A stretch of DNA of 64,000 bases from Pseudomonas abietaniphila (GCF_039697315.1 NZ_CP155619.1:2542001-2606000); one strand, 5' to 3'. Positions 1 to 12,595 are shown, counted from the first letter of the stretch. Notes: generated by a model from the letters alone, not told the origin. Translations and numbers: made by a program.

Positions 1-2985
1 CAGGCCAGCACCACCTTCAACCGTACGACCTACCAAAGCGGAACGCAGACGTTCGAAGGTTGCACCTTCAACGATACGGAACTCTTCGTTCAGATCCTTG
101 CGGATCTCGTCCAGCTGGCTCTTCTCGATCGAGAGGGCACGAGCGTCACGCTCTACGCCGTCACGGGTAAAGACCTGTACGTCGATGACCGTACCCTTGG
201 TGCCGGTTGGCACGCGCAGGGAGGTGTCTTTAACGTCACTGGCTTTCTCACCGAAGATCGCACGCAACAGCTTCTCTTCTGGTGTCAGCTGAGTCTCACC
301 CTTAGGCGTGACCTTACCAACCAGAATGTCGCCAGCGCCTACTTCAGCACCTACATAAACGATACCGGCTTCGTCCAGCTTGTTCAGCGCTGCTTCACCC
401 ACGTTAGGGATGTCAGCGGTGATTTCTTCTGGGCCAAGCTTGGTATCACGAGCCACACAGGTCAGTTCCTGGATGTGGATCGTGGTGAAACGGTCTTCTT
501 GAACAACACGCTCGGACAGGCAGATGGAGTCTTCGAAGTTGAAGCCGTTCCATGCCATGAACGCGATGCGCATGTTCTGACCAAGAGCCAGCTCACCCAT
601 GTCGGTGGACGGGCCATCAGCCATGATGTCGCTGCGCTGAACGCGATCACCCTTGCTCACCAGCGGACGCTGGTTGATGCAGGTGTTCTGGTTCGAGCGG
701 GTGTACTTGGTCAGGTTGTAGATGTCGACACCGGCTTCGCCTGGCTCAACTTCGTCATCTGCAACGCGAACAACAATACGGCTGGCGTCGACGGAATCGA
801 TGACACCGCCGCGACGGGCAACGACGCAAACACCGGAGTCACGCGCAACGTTGCGCTCCATGCCGGTACCTACCAGCGGCTTGTCAGCACGCAGAGTCGG
901 TACAGCCTGACGCTGCATGTTCGAACCCATCAACGCACGGTTGGCGTCGTCGTGCTCGAGGAACGGAATCAACGAAGCTGCAACCGAAACAACCTGCTTC
1001 GGAGAAACGTCCATCAGGGTGACGTCTTCCGGCGCCTTGACGGTGAATTCGTTCAGGTGACGAACAGCTACCAGCTCATCGATCAGATGACCTTTGTCGT
1101 TCATGGTCGCCGAAGCCTGGGCGATCACGTGATCGGCCTCCTCGATAGCGGACAGGAAGACGATTTCGTCGGTAACCAGACCTTCTTTCACCACGCGGTA
1201 CGGGCTCTCAAGGAAGCCATACTGATTGGTGCGGGCATAGGCTGCCAACGAGTTGATCAGACCGATGTTCGGACCTTCCGGCGTCTCGATCGGGCAAACA
1301 CGACCGTAGTGCGTCGGGTGTACGTCACGAACTTCGAAGCCCGCGCGCTCACGAGTCAGACCGCCAGGGCCCAGAGCGGAAACACGACGCTTGTGGGTGA
1401 TCTCGGAAAGCGGGTTGTTCTGGTCCATGAACTGCGACAGTTGGCTGGAGCCGAAGAACTCTTTGACCGCAGCAGCGACTGGCTTGGCGTTGATCAGGTC
1501 CTGAGGCATCAGACCTTCGCTTTCTGCCATCGACAGACGCTCTTTGACCGCACGCTCAACACGCACCAGACCCACACGGAACTGGTTCTCGGCCATTTCA
1601 CCTACGCAACGAACACGACGGTTACCGAGGTGGTCGATGTCGTCGACGATGCCTTTGCCGTTACGGATATCCACCAGGGTCTTGAGGACCGCAACAATAT
1701 CTTCCTTGCAGAGAACACCCGAACCTTCGATCTCGGTGCGACCGATACGGCGGTTGAACTTCATCCGGCCAACAGCCGACAGATCATAACGCTCTGGGCT
1801 GAAGAACAGGTTATTGAACAGGGTCTCGGCAGCATCCTTGGTTGGCGGCTCGCCAGGACGCATCATGCGATAGATTTCGACCAGGGCTTCCAGCTGGTTG
1901 CCGGTCGAATCGATCTTCAGAGTGTCGGAGATGAACGGGCCGCAATCAATGTCGTTAGTGTACAGCGTTTCGATACGGACAACCTGAGCCTTGGCGATTT
2001 TCGCCAGGATCTCGGTGTTCAGCTCGGTGTTGCACTCGGCAATGATCTCACCGGTAGCCGGGTGTACGATCGCCTTGGCGGTCGTGCGGCCCAGTACGTA
2101 GTCCAGAGGAACTTCGAGCGCCTTGATGCCGGCTTTTTCGAGCTGGTTAATGTGGCGCGCAGTGATACGACGGCCTTGCTCGACGATGACCTTGCCTTTG
2201 TCATCCAGAATGTCCAGAACGGCAATTTCACCGCGCAGGCGCTGAGGCACCAACTCCAGGCTCAGGGATTCGCCATGAACGTGGAAAACGTTAGTGGTGT
2301 AGAACGCGTCCAGCACTTCTTCAGTGGTGTAGCCCAGTGCACGGAGCAGAACCGATGCAGGGAGCTTGCGGCGACGGTCGATACGGACGAATACACAGTC
2401 CTTGGGATCGAACTCGAAATCCAGCCACGAACCACGGTAAGGAATGATGCGAGCGGAGTACAGCAGCTTGCCCGAGCTGTGCGTCTTGCCGCGGTCGTGA
2501 TCGAAGAACACGCCCGGGGAACGGTGCAGTTGGGAAACGATGACACGCTCGGTACCGTTGATAACGAAGGTACCGTTTTCAGTCATCAGGGGGATTTCAC
2601 CCATGTAGACTTCTTGCTCTTTGATGTCCTTGATCGCTTTGTTCGACGATTCTTTGTCGAAAATGATCAGGCGCACTTTTACCCGCAAAGGTACGGCGTA
2701 CGTCACACCGCGCAGCACGCATTCCTTGACATCAAACGCCGGTTCGCCCAGGCGATAACCAACGTACTCCAGAGCAGCATTGCCGGAGTAGCTGATGATC
2801 GGGAAAACGGATTTGAAGGCCGCATGCAGGCCCACGTCGCGGAACTGATCTTTAGTCGCTCCCGCTTGCAAGAATTCACGATACGAATCCAGCTGGATGG
2901 CCAGGAGGTAAGGCACATCCATGACGTCCGGCAACTTGCTAAAGTCCTTGCGGATACGTTTTTTCTCAGTATATGAGTAAGCCAT
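1..2985 (-). CDS. rpoB: RNA polymerase beta subunit, 3' part outside window
   Basis: This is the beta subunit of RNA polymerase, the catalytic core subunit that binds rifampicin. The first 995 codons are present, starting at an ATG (2983-2985) with [17 protein letters not shown]; the C-terminal third runs off the window edge (the family is about 1,357 residues). The rifampicin pocket is readable near 1,380-1,460 as [12 protein letters not shown] followed by [18 protein letters not shown]. This is the sensitive form, with the Gln, Asp, His and Ser positions that usually mutate all unchanged. It lies downstream of rplKAJL on the same strand, separated from rplL by an attenuator hairpin. A long open frame on the opposite strand is a coding shadow. 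Confidence 0.99.
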   Translation of the reverse strand, partial: MAYSYTEKKRIRKDFSKLPDVMDVPYLLAIQLDSYREFLQAGATKDQFRDVGLHAAFKSVFPIISYSGNAALEYVGYRLGEPAFDVKECVLRGVTYAVPLRVKVRLIIFDKESSNKAIKDIKEQEVYMGEIPLMTENGTFVINGTERVIVSQLHRSPGVFFDHDRGKTHSSGKLLYSARIIPYRGSWLDFEFDPKDCVFVRIDRRRKLPASVLLRALGYTTEEVLDAFYTTNVFHVHGESLSLELVPQRLRGEIAVLDILDDKGKVIVEQGRRITARHINQLEKAGIKALEVPLDYVLGRTTAKAIVHPATGEIIAECNTELNTEILAKIAKAQVVRIETLYTNDIDCGPFISDTLKIDSTGNQLEALVEIYRMMRPGEPPTKDAAETLFNNLFFSPERYDLSAVGRMKFNRRIGRTEIEGSGVLCKEDIVAVLKTLVDIRNGKGIVDDIDHLGNRRVRCVGEMAENQFRVGLVRVERAVKERLSMAESEGLMPQDLINAKPVAAAVKEFFGSSQLSQFMDQNNPLSEITHKRRVSALGPGGLTRERAGFEVRDVHPTHYGRVCPIETPEGPNIGLINSLAAYARTNQYGFLESPYRVVKEGLVTDEIVFLSAIEEADHVIAQASATMNDKGHLIDELVAVRHLNEFTVKAPEDVTLMDVSPKQVVSVAASLIPFLEHDDANRALMGSNMQRQAVPTLRADKPLVGTGMERNVARDSGVCVVARRGGVIDSVDASRIVVRVADDEVEPGEAGVDIYNLTKYTRSNQNTCINQRPLVSKGDRVQRSDIMADGPSTDMGELALGQNMRIAFMAWNGFNFEDSICLSERVVQEDRFTTIHIQELTCVARDTKLGPEEITADIPNVGEAALNKLDEAGIVYVGAEVGAGDILVGKVTPKGETQLTPEEKLLRAIFGEKASDVKDTSLRVPTGTKGTVIDVQVFTRDGVERDARALSIEKSQLDEIRKDLNEEFRIVEGATFERLRSALVGRTVEGGAGL

Positions 2986-3130
2986 CAGCGTTCCCCAGCT
3001 TGGTCACCTGCTTGTTTGGCCTCTCCCGACGGGAGTGACCAGAAAATCTTGCAAACCCCATGGTTTGCGCCACCGTTCGAGGTGGTTGAAGCACGTTAGT
3101 GACGCCGACCTGATCGGTCGCCAATAACGG

Positions 3131-3159
3131 AAAAAGGCCGGTGGCAGAAGCCACCAGCC
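3131..3159 (-). terminator. rplL-rpoB attenuator hairpin
   Basis: On the minus strand a 10-bp stem (GGCTGGTGGC against GCCACCGGCC, one G-U pair) with a 4-nt loop is followed directly by TTTTT. It sits between rplL and rpoB, where many bacteria use a leaky terminator to set less polymerase than ribosomal protein. The partial read-through role is inferred from position. Confidence 0.75.
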
Positions 3160-3205
3160 ATCAGCCTTTCGCTTAACGCTTGGGCTGGAGACGCAAGGTC
3201 GATGC

Positions 3206-3571
3206 TTACTTCAGCTCGACTTTAGCGCCTGCTTCTTCCAGAGCAGCTTTGGCTTTGTCAGCAGCGTCTTTTGCGACTGCTTCCAGAACCATTGCTGGAG
3301 CGCCGTCAACGACTGCCTTGGCTTCTTTCAGGCCCAGACCGGTCAGTTCACGAACTGCTTTAATGACGTTAACTTTCTTCTCGCCAGCTTCGGTCAGCAT
3401 GACGTTGAATTCGGTTTGCTCTTCAACAACAGCGGCAGCAGCAGCTGGACCAGCCGAAGCAGCAGCAGCGCTAACGCCGAATTTTTCTTCGAAAGCTTTG
3501 ATCAGCTCAACAACCTGCAGAACGGACATTTCAGCTACGGCGTTGAGGATATCGTCTTGAGAGATAGACAT
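3206..3571 (-). CDS. rplL: 50S ribosomal protein L7/L12
   Basis: This is the ribosomal stalk protein L7/L12, which recruits translation GTPases. The 121-residue product has the expected parts: an N-terminal dimerisation region ([20 protein letters not shown]), an Ala/Pro-rich hinge around residues 38-52, and the C-terminal GTPase-contact domain with [20 protein letters not shown]. It follows rplJ in the rplKAJL order, with 78 bp between them. Length and sequence are normal for the family. Confidence 0.99.
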   Translation of the reverse strand: MSISQDDILNAVAEMSVLQVVELIKAFEEKFGVSAAAASAGPAAAAAVVEEQTEFNVMLTEAGEKKVNVIKAVRELTGLGLKEAKAVVDGAPAMVLEAVAKDAADKAKAALEEAGAKVELK

Positions 3572-3649
3572 GACTCTAATTCCTGAATTGTGTGAGGGCC
3601 TATGCGGCCTTCGAAATAAACAAAAATACGCGAGAAGAGGTGTGCGGCC

Positions 3650-4150
3650 TTAGGCTGCAGCAGCTTCTTTCTGTTCGCGAACTGCCGCCAGAGTACGAGC
3701 CAATTTGCTGGTAGCGCCTTGAATCACGCTCATCAGCTGAGAAATTGCTTCGTCACGGGTCGGCAAGGTTGCCAGTACGTCGATCTGATTAGCTGCGAGG
3801 AACTTGCCCTCGAACGCAGCTGCCTTGATCTCGAACTTGTCCTGACCCTTAGCGAACTCTTTGAACAAACGGGCAGCAGCGCCTGGGTGTTCGTTGGAGA
3901 ACGCGATCAAGGTCGGGCCGGTGAACGCATCGTTGAGGACACTGTATTCAGTGTCAGCAACAGCGCGCTTGAGCAGGGTGTTACGTACAACGCGTACGTA
4001 AACGCCAGCTTCACGAGCCTCTTTACGGAGTCCGGTCATCGCGCCTACTGTTACGCCACGGGCATCAGCCACGACAGCGGACAGAGCGACTTTGGCAGCC
4101 TCGTTGACTTCAGCGACGATGGCCTTCTTGTCTTCGAGTTTAATTGCCAC
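3650..4150 (-). CDS. rplJ: 50S ribosomal protein L10
   Basis: L10 anchors L7/L12 dimers to the 50S subunit. The 166-residue product begins [20 protein letters not shown] and has the typical RNA-binding N-terminal domain. Its C-terminal helix ([21 protein letters not shown]) is where L7/L12 dimers bind. It is preceded by a 197-bp leader of the kind L10-L7/L12 binds to repress its own translation. Confidence 0.99.
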   Translation of the reverse strand: MAIKLEDKKAIVAEVNEAAKVALSAVVADARGVTVGAMTGLRKEAREAGVYVRVVRNTLLKRAVADTEYSVLNDAFTGPTLIAFSNEHPGAAARLFKEFAKGQDKFEIKAAAFEGKFLAANQIDVLATLPTRDEAISQLMSVIQGATSKLARTLAAVREQKEAAAA

Positions 4151-4347
4151 GGGTTTAACTCCTGCTTGTTACCGTTTCATCTGGCCGAAGCCTGATGTCG
4201 TTTTGGTGTCTGATTCGGTAAGGAACCGGGAGCACCATCTGCGTAGGCTTGTGTTTTAAGACTTGCGCCGCCTACGGTCTTGGATAGCCCCCGCCAGGCA
4301 GGGACCCCAATATTTGCAAAGGTGCGGTTACCCACACCCTGCCGGTC
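4151..4347 (-). promoter_or_regulatory. rplJ leader (probable L10 autoregulatory RNA)
   Basis: A non-coding 197-bp stretch separates rplA from rplJ, whereas rplK and rplA overlap. It contains several short GC-rich complementary segments (for example around 4,263-4,310). In gammaproteobacteria this position holds the L10 leader RNA, which L10-(L7/L12)4 binds to repress translation. Assignment rests on position and length; I did not fold it. Confidence 0.55.
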
Positions 4348-5043
4348 TTACGCGTTCAACGAACCTTGGTCGATGACCAGGCCTGGACCCATGGTGGTGC
4401 TCAGGGTTACGCGCTTGACATAGATACCTTTCGAGGAAGCTGGCTTGATACGCTTCAGATCAGCGATCAAGGCTTCAACGTTCTCACGCAGCTTGTCAGC
4501 ATCGAAGCCAACTTTGCCTACGGAAGTGTGGATGATGCCGTTTTTGTCGGTGCGATAACGAACCTGACCTGCTTTCGCGTTCTTGACCGCGTTAGCTACG
4601 TCTGGAGTAACGGTACCGACTTTCGGGTTTGGCATCAGACCACGTGGACCGAGGATCTGACCCAACTGACCTACAACACGCATTGCGTCCGGGGAGGCAA
4701 TAACGACGTCATAGTTCAGGTCGCCGCCTTTCATTTCGGCAGCCAGGTCGTCCATACCAACGCGATCAGCGCCGGCAGCCAGAGCAGCTTCAGCAGCTGG
4801 ACCCTGGGTGAAGACAGCAACGCGAACGGTCTTGCCAGTGCCGTGTGGCAGCACAGTAGCGCTACGAACAACCTGGTCAGATTTACGCGGGTCAACACCG
4901 AGGTTCACAGCAACGTCTACGGACTCGCTGAATTTAACGGTCGACAGCTCGGTCAGCAGAGCTGCCGCATCGTTGAAGCTATAAGACTTGCCAGCTTCAA
5001 CTTTGGAAGCGATTGCCTTTTGGCGTTTGGTCAGCTTAGCCAT
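4348..5043 (-). CDS. rplA: 50S ribosomal protein L1
   Basis: L1 forms the mobile stalk near the ribosomal E site and represses its own mRNA. The 231-residue product starts [18 protein letters not shown] and carries the conserved segment [15 protein letters not shown]. Its ATG overlaps the rplK stop codon by one base (TAATG), so the two genes are translationally coupled. Confidence 0.99.
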   Translation of the reverse strand: MAKLTKRQKAIASKVEAGKSYSFNDAAALLTELSTVKFSESVDVAVNLGVDPRKSDQVVRSATVLPHGTGKTVRVAVFTQGPAAEAALAAGADRVGMDDLAAEMKGGDLNYDVVIASPDAMRVVGQLGQILGPRGLMPNPKVGTVTPDVANAVKNAKAGQVRYRTDKNGIIHTSVGKVGFDADKLRENVEALIADLKRIKPASSKGIYVKRVTLSTTMGPGLVIDQGSLNA

Positions 5044-5474
5044 TACACACCCTCCACGTTAAGGCCCATGCTACGAGCAGAACCGGCGATGGTACGCACG
5101 GCAGCTTCCATGTCAGCAGCAGTCAGATCAGCGTTTTTAATCTTCGCGATATCTTCCAGCTGAGCACGGGTAACGGTGCCAACTTTGACGGTGTTCGGAC
5201 GAGCCGAGCCGCTGGTCAGGCCAGCTGCTTTCTTCAACAGAACCGAAGCAGGGGTACTTTTGGTTTCAAAAGTGAAGCTACGGTCGCTGTAGACAGTGAT
5301 GATCACTGGAGTCGGCAGACCTGGCTCAAGACCCTGAGTACGGGCGTTGAAGGCCTTGCAGAATTCCATGATGTTCACGCCGTGCTGACCCAGAGCAGGA
5401 CCAACAGGTGGGCTTGGGTTAGCCTGAGCGGCTTTCACTTGAAGCTTGATGTAAGCGGTAATCTTCTTGGCCAT
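5043..5474 (-). CDS. rplK: 50S ribosomal protein L11
   Basis: L11 binds the GTPase-associated centre of 23S rRNA and is needed for RelA activation. I start it at the ATG at 5472-5474 ([18 protein letters not shown]), giving the usual 143 residues; an in-frame extension of four codons upstream has no support. The proline-rich motif [20 protein letters not shown] is intact. It is first in the rplKAJL group, downstream of a hairpin that separates it from nusG. Confidence 0.98.
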   Translation of the reverse strand: MAKKITAYIKLQVKAAQANPSPPVGPALGQHGVNIMEFCKAFNARTQGLEPGLPTPVIITVYSDRSFTFETKSTPASVLLKKAAGLTSGSARPNTVKVGTVTRAQLEDIAKIKNADLTAADMEAAVRTIAGSARSMGLNVEGV

Positions 5475-5547
5475 GAGGCACTCCAATTACGGGTTCAAAC
5501 GCCTCGAAAGGCTCCCCGGTTACTTGCGCGTTTATCCCAGTGACGAC

Positions 5548-5575
5548 AAAACCCCACAGCCCAAGGCTGCGGGGT
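5548..5575 (-). terminator. nusG-rplK intergenic terminator
   Basis: On the minus strand the arms ACCCCGCAGCC and GGCTGTGGGGT pair around a short loop, and four T residues follow. The position, after nusG and before rplK, fits the end of the secE-nusG unit. The short T run means it may be leaky. Confidence 0.6.
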
Positions 5576-5593
5576 ATGGGATTTCTAGCTCAG

Positions 5594-6127
5594 TTATGCC
5601 TTTACGACCTGACTGAACTCGAGCTCCACCGGAGTAGAGCGTCCGAAAATAAGCACAGCCACTTGGATCCGGCTTTTTTCGTAGTTAACTTCTTCAACCG
5701 TACCGTTGAAGTCCGCGAAAGGACCATCGGTAACGCGAACCACTTCGCCCGGCTCGAACAGCGTCTTCGGCTTTGGCTTGTCGCTGCCATCAGCAACGCG
5801 ACGGAGAATTGCCTCAGCTTCCTTATCAGTGATCGGAGCAGGTTTGTCTGCCGTCCCACCAATGAAGCCCATGACACGAGGAGTGTCCTTGACCAAGTGC
5901 CAAGTACCTTCATTCATGTCCATCTGGACAAGCACATAACCAGGGAAGAATTTACGCTCGCTTTTGCGTTTCTGGCCGTTACGCATCTCTACCACTTCTT
6001 CGGTAGGGACCAGAATTTCGCCGAAACCATCTTCCATGCCTGCCAGCTTTACACGCTCGATCAGAGAGCGCATAACATGCTTCTCGTAACCCGAGTAGGC
6101 ATGCACTACGTACCAACGCTTAGCCAC
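5594..6127 (-). CDS. nusG: Transcription termination/antitermination protein NusG
   Basis: NusG binds RNA polymerase through its N-terminal domain and links it to Rho or ribosomal S10 through its KOW domain. The 177-residue product begins at a GTG codon, [18 protein letters not shown]. The N-terminal domain contains [12 protein letters not shown], and the C-terminal KOW segment [19 protein letters not shown] is complete. It lies 9 bp after secE, in the classic secE-nusG pair. Confidence 0.98.
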   Translation of the reverse strand: MAKRWYVVHAYSGYEKHVMRSLIERVKLAGMEDGFGEILVPTEEVVEMRNGQKRKSERKFFPGYVLVQMDMNEGTWHLVKDTPRVMGFIGGTADKPAPITDKEAEAILRRVADGSDKPKPKTLFEPGEVVRVTDGPFADFNGTVEEVNYEKSRIQVAVLIFGRSTPVELEFSQVVKA

Positions 6128-6136
6128 GGGACACCC

Positions 6137-6505
6137 TTAGCCGACGATCAAGGAAACAAGCCAGCCGAGCAGGGAATCTAGACCCCACAGCAGCAGCGCC
6201 ATAACCAGAACCACAGCTACCACGATGAGGGTAGTCTGGGTGGTTTCTTGACGAGTAGGCCATACGACTTTACGAATCTCGGCGCGAGCTTCCTTGGCCA
6301 ACACGAAGAAAGCCTTGCCCTTGCCAGTCTGCAACCCTACATAGGCTGCGACAGCGGCGATCACGAGCAAAGCAAGTACGCGATACAGGATTGGCTGCGC
6401 CGAGTAGTATTGATTTCCAACAACACCCACAACGACCAAGAGGACTACGACGAGCCACTTAACCAGATCAAAACGAGAGTCTTGGGCTTCAGCCTTTGGA
6501 TTCAT
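6137..6505 (-). CDS. secE: Preprotein translocase subunit SecE
   Basis: SecE is the clamp subunit of the SecYEG channel in the inner membrane. The 122-residue product has three hydrophobic spans (about residues 14-31, 41-58 and 93-118), the three-helix form seen in gammaproteobacteria. The conserved amphipathic segment AEIRKVVWPTRQET comes just before the last span. It follows tRNA-Trp and precedes nusG. Confidence 0.98.
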   Translation of the reverse strand: MNPKAEAQDSRFDLVKWLVVVLLVVVGVVGNQYYSAQPILYRVLALLVIAAVAAYVGLQTGKGKAFFVLAKEARAEIRKVVWPTRQETTQTTLIVVAVVLVMALLLWGLDSLLGWLVSLIVG

Positions 6506-6550
6506 CTACTAAAATCCTGTGAAAAGAAAGCCAGACACGTTACGCGAATC

Positions 6551-6626
6551 TGGCAGGTCAGGAGGGAATCGAACCCCCAACCTACGGTTTTGGAGACCGT
6601 CGCTCTGCCAATTGAGCTACTGACCT
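6551..6626 (-). tRNA. tRNA-Trp (CCA anticodon)
   Basis: A 76-nt cloverleaf on the minus strand starts AGGTCAGTAGCTCAATTGG. The anticodon stem ACGGT/ACCGT holds the loop CTCCAAA (anticodon CCA), the T-arm is GGGTTCGATTCC, and the 3' CCA is encoded. It lies just upstream of secE with its own promoter, where tRNA-Trp is found in other proteobacteria. Confidence 0.98.
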
Positions 6627-6647
6627 AAAAGCAAAATCAGGCCGACC

Positions 6648-6676
6648 ATTATGCTGACCTGACAGGAAGATTTCAA
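6648..6676 (-). promoter_or_regulatory. Predicted sigma70 promoter for tRNA-Trp-secE-nusG
   Basis: On the minus strand TTGAAA (6671-6676) and CATAAT (6648-6653) are separated by 17 bp, ending about 21 bp upstream of tRNA-Trp. This is the only plausible promoter between the terminator of the tRNA-Tyr-Gly-Thr unit and tRNA-Trp. Confidence 0.6.
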
Positions 6677-6776
6677 CAGCTATTCGACAAGCCTGACCTT
6701 CCGACACCATCGAACACTGCTAGCGACCAACCAGATCCAGGCTTCAAGCCGAAACACCGAACCTGACGAACCACCT

Positions 6777-6808
6777 AAAACAAAGGCAGATACTTTCATA
6801 TCTGCCTT
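6777..6808 (-). terminator. Terminator of the tRNA-Tyr-Gly-Thr unit
   Basis: A perfect 10-bp stem (AAGGCAGATA / TATCTGCCTT) with a 6-nt loop is followed on the minus strand by TGTTTTAG. It begins 5 bp after the CCA end of tRNA-Thr, so it closes this tRNA transcript. In many relatives tufB is co-transcribed from exactly this point. Confidence 0.85.
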
Positions 6809-6813
6809 AGTAA

Positions 6814-6889
6814 TGGAGCTCTTGAGCGGATTTGAACCGCTGACCTCACCCTTACCAAGGGTGTGCTCTACCAACTGAGCTACAAGAGC
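6814..6889 (-). tRNA. tRNA-Thr (GGT anticodon)
   Basis: A 76-nt minus-strand cloverleaf starts GCTCTTGTAGCTCAGTTGG. The anticodon loop is TTGGTAA (anticodon GGT) and the 3' CCA is encoded. It is the last of three clustered tRNAs (Tyr, Gly, Thr). Confidence 0.98.
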
Positions 6890-6916
6890 AAAACACATTG
6901 CACAACCAACAAAACT

Positions 6917-6990
<74 letters not shown>

Positions 6991-7014
6991 CGAGCATGTT
7001 GCTTACGCTCGAAA

Positions 7015-7101
<87 letters not shown>

Positions 7102-7114
7102 TAAGCGAGGCGAC

Positions 7115-7142
7115 ATTCTATATCATGCCACCCTTCTGTCAA
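7115..7142 (-). promoter_or_regulatory. Strong promoter of the tRNA-Tyr-Gly-Thr unit
   Basis: On the minus strand consensus TTGACA (7137-7142), a 16-bp spacer and TAGAAT (7115-7120) are followed by the GC-rich discriminator GTCGCC. This is the same design as the three rRNA promoters in this window, which suggests shared growth-rate/ppGpp control (inferred). Confidence 0.85.
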
Positions 7143-7242
7143 CCTTTTTCTCAATAAAAACTTGAGGTTACAAACGTTGACTCTTGCTTCACGTGCATTT
7201 CAATTTGTCCTGCACTGCGAAGCGGGCGCCATTCTATGCAAA

Positions 7243-7683
7243 CTAATCCGCGGTTGCAATGCCTTCACATGACATTATTTTACTTTTTAACTGAGGGAAG
7301 TCCTGCTTCAATCCGCTTAATAGACCATCATCCATAAGACGACGACTATCAGGCTCGACTTTTAACCAATAAATTGCCCCCAGGTCATCCAGCCGTCTGC
7401 CAAATTGAGTTCGAATATCCAGGCTCGTGAGGCGCTGCTCGATTGTCTTCGCTTCGCCTTGCGCAATCCCACCGCCGAGATAAAGGCATTGATTGTCAGC
7501 TTGGCGCGAAGGGAAATCGGAGGATGGCGCACCGCCAGACTCGCTCAAGAGGCGGATATCCTGCTGAGCGCCCTTGAACAGTGACAAGGGTGCTACCTCC
7601 TTAGGCCTCAAAGGAGCTTCTTGCTGGTGCCATACGTAGTAAAAGCCATTCAACATCACCAGCAGCAAAAAAAACCAGCGCAT
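7243..7683 (-). CDS. Small membrane-anchored protein, possible SPOR-like domain
   Basis: This is a 146-residue protein of unproven function. I start it at the ATG at 7681-7683 because GAGG lies 5 bp upstream; a seven-codon longer frame has no such site. Residues 2-18 (RWFFLLLVMLNGFYYVW) form one membrane anchor. The rest is outside or periplasmic, and the stretch from about residue 70 (CLYLGGGIAQGEAKTIEQRL) resembles the beta-alpha start of a SPOR peptidoglycan-binding repeat. It occupies the PA4278 position of P. aeruginosa, but lies next to birA with no coaX between. The SPOR call is tentative. Confidence 0.7.
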   Translation of the reverse strand: MRWFFLLLVMLNGFYYVWHQQEAPLRPKEVAPLSLFKGAQQDIRLLSESGGAPSSDFPSRQADNQCLYLGGGIAQGEAKTIEQRLTSLDIRTQFGRRLDDLGAIYWLKVEPDSRRLMDDGLLSGLKQDFPQLKSKIMSCEGIATAD

Positions 7684-7765
7684 AACGACCTCATCACGAC
7701 CCAAACAACAGCGCTACGGCGTTCAAGGCTGCCACAACGCCTCTCCACTCTTTTATGAAACCAGC

Positions 7766-8725
7766 TTACGCCTCAGGGGCAGCACGCAACCTCAGACTCA
7801 GTTCTCCGCCACTGAAGCTTTGCACCTGATCACCAACTCTCAGTCGCAACGCGCCGACCGCATCAATCCCGACGACTACACCCTCCACCGCGCTAGAACC
7901 TGCAAGCAGTGTCACAGGCCGGCCCTGCCAAAGATGATTGGCTTCCCACTCCGCTTGAAAGGCACCAAACCCCGTCTCGCGATGCGCGGACAAATAAGCA
8001 CCTAGCTCTTTATTCAAGCGCGCCACGACCTGGTTGCGATCTATAACGCCACCAGACTCAAGCAGCATGGACGTCCAAGATTGATCAACCTCGTCAGAGG
8101 CGCGCATATTGACGTTGATGCCAATGCCTATCACGACATGACAGACATCGGCCGGATCCCCGGTCAGCTCGAGCAAGACCCCAGCCAGCTTTCGCCCCCC
8201 CACAAGTATGTCATTAGGCCACTTCAATCCCGCTCCATTTATTCCCATTTCTCGCAGCATTTTGACTACGGCGAGACCTACAAGGAGGCTCAAACCCTCC
8301 AACCGACGCATCCCCCCGTCAACACGCATTGCCAGGCTGTAATAGAGATTCTCGGCAAACGGACTCACCCACTTGCGACCTCGCCGGCCTCTGCCCGCCG
8401 TCTGCCGCTCAGCAAGAACAAGAAGAGGCAACGACTCCCCATCATCAATCAAGCGCATGGCCTGGGCGTTGGTAGAGTCGATACTGTCGTAAACACGAAC
8501 GGCCCAATCCGAGCCAGCCTGCTCGATCCATTGCGCATCCAACAGGAAAAGAGGGTCAGCGAGCCGATAGCCGCGACCGCGCACTTTGTGGATTTCCAGT
8601 CCCGTCTCAGCCTCAAGCTGCTGTAACTTTTTCCAGACAGCACTGCGACTCACCCCCATGACAGCTCCTAGGTCTTCGCCGGAGTGAAACGCCCCATCTT
8701 TCAGAAGCTTCAGTAACGTCTGCAT
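7766..8725 (-). CDS. birA: Biotin-[acetyl-CoA-carboxylase] ligase / biotin operon repressor BirA
   Basis: BirA attaches biotin to the BCCP subunit of acetyl-CoA carboxylase and in many species represses biotin synthesis. The product is 319 residues from the ATG at 8723-8725 (MQTLLKLLKDGAFHSGEDLG). It has an N-terminal winged helix (GVSRSAVWKKLQQLE), the biotinyl-AMP loop GRGRRGRKWVSP, the core KWPNDILV, and a C-terminal SH3-like domain. The HTH domain makes it a class II, repressor-capable BirA. Confidence 0.97.
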   Translation of the reverse strand: MQTLLKLLKDGAFHSGEDLGAVMGVSRSAVWKKLQQLEAETGLEIHKVRGRGYRLADPLFLLDAQWIEQAGSDWAVRVYDSIDSTNAQAMRLIDDGESLPLLVLAERQTAGRGRRGRKWVSPFAENLYYSLAMRVDGGMRRLEGLSLLVGLAVVKMLREMGINGAGLKWPNDILVGGRKLAGVLLELTGDPADVCHVVIGIGINVNMRASDEVDQSWTSMLLESGGVIDRNQVVARLNKELGAYLSAHRETGFGAFQAEWEANHLWQGRPVTLLAGSSAVEGVVVGIDAVGALRLRVGDQVQSFSGGELSLRLRAAPEA

Positions 8726-8960
8726 TCTTATTTCGCCTGTTGAGAGGCATGCATGATAGCTACCCATGCAGTAGGCGCCTAGGACTCAGAGAAAGCCGCT
8801 TTAAAGGGTGCTTGCAACAGCAAGAGAGGTTCGATGAGTCGCGGTGTGAAATGCCGGCAAACCTGATTCTCGACTATGAAGTGGAGCCAGAACGAGGGGT
8901 TGCGGCCGGCTCAAGCGCAGCTTGAGAGAGAAATAACTGGAGAAATGTTTTTCACGCGCA

Positions 8961-8996
8961 AAAACAAAACCCCATCTGCTTTCGCAGATGGGGTTT
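8961..8996 (-). terminator. rRNA operon terminator
   Basis: On the minus strand arms CCCCATCTGC and GCAGATGGGG, extended by flanking A/T pairs, close a 4-nt loop and are followed by TTTTGTTTTT. It lies just after the 5S gene and ends the rRNA operon. From here to birA (8,726-8,960) I see no gene. Confidence 0.9.
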
Positions 8997-9005
8997 CGGA
9001 ATTTA

Positions 9006-9122
9006 ATCTTGACGATGACCTACTCTCACATGGGGAAACCCCACACTACCATCGGCGATGCATCGTTTCACTGCTGAGTTCGGGATGGGATCAGGTGGTT
9101 CCAACGCTCTATGGTCGTCAAG
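9006..9122 (-). rRNA. rrf: 5S ribosomal RNA
   Basis: The minus strand reads CTTGACGACCATAGAGCGTT, then the invariant CCCATCCCGAACTCAGCAGTG, and closes with the complementary CGTCAAG. These are standard Pseudomonas 5S features. Ends are estimated to within a few bases. Confidence 0.96.
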
Positions 9123-9276
9123 AAATTCGGGTACTGACTCGTGACCGTATGGCCTCGCTTCAGTAAATCGGGTATGTGATCAGGTTTTGCCTGTGTGCTG
9201 CAAACTTTCGGTGCGTGTCGTCTTCACAGTCACCGCAATCTGTGCTCATCGAGTCGCAGATTGCTTGGGTGTTATA

Positions 9277-12168
<2,892 letters not shown>

Positions 12169-12224
12169 ATATAACCCCAAGCAATCTGGTTATACTGTGA
12201 AGACGACATTCGCCGAAAGTTTGC
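12169..12224 (-). other. 5' arm of the 23S rRNA processing stem (3' arm at 9200-9276)
   Basis: Sequences flanking 23S are complementary in three blocks: 12176-12188 with 9257-9269 (13 bp), 12194-12208 with 9216-9230 (15 bp), and 12213-12224 with 9200-9211 (12 bp). Together they loop out the 23S gene, the usual RNase III processing stem. An extra insert of about 26 nt lies in the 3' arm between the first two blocks. Confidence 0.85.
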
Positions 12225-12302
12225 ATTTCACAAACTTTACCTTAGCCTGAATGAACACCAGTGAAAGTGCCATCCAGTCTATCTTTCTATCACATACCCA
12301 AA

Positions 12303-12315
12303 TTTTTAAAGAACG
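12303..12315 (-). promoter_or_regulatory. boxA-like antitermination site before 23S
   Basis: The minus strand reads CGTTCTTTAAAAA, close to boxA (TGCTCTTTAACA), in the 16S-23S spacer between tRNA-Ala and 23S, where rRNA operons normally carry a second boxA. Confidence 0.6.
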
Positions 12316-12416
12316 ATTCTGACAAAGATCAGAAATCAACATTCAGCCTTCATGCGAAGGAAATGCTCATTTCTAAGCTTTAGCGGACAACTGTCTGTAC
12401 CCAACTACCTCGGTAA

Positions 12417-12492
12417 TGGTGGAGCCAAGCGGGATCGAACCGCTGACCTCCTGCGTGCAAGGCAGGCGCTCTCCCAGCTGAGCTATGGCCCC
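12417..12492 (-). tRNA. tRNA-Ala (TGC anticodon)
   Basis: A 76-nt cloverleaf starts GGGGCCATAGCTCAGCTGGG. The anticodon is TGC in CTTGCAC, the T-arm is GGTTCGATCCC, and the CCA is encoded. It is in the rRNA spacer, between tRNA-Ile and 23S. Confidence 0.98.
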
Positions 12493-12518
12493 GTATCGCT
12501 ACAGGGTGCACCGGTAAT

Positions 12519-12595
<77 letters not shown>

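Noticed and set aside
475..2976. 833-codon open frame on the plus strand opposite rpoB
   Set aside because: It mirrors rpoB codon structure (GC-rich third positions), has no recognisable domains, and rpoB itself is unmistakable on the other strand.
7698..7740. 13-codon minus-strand frame (GTG start, VAALNAVALLFGS) between birA and the small membrane protein, considered as a coaX remnant
   Set aside because: Too short to support homology to CoaX, and no family motif is present.
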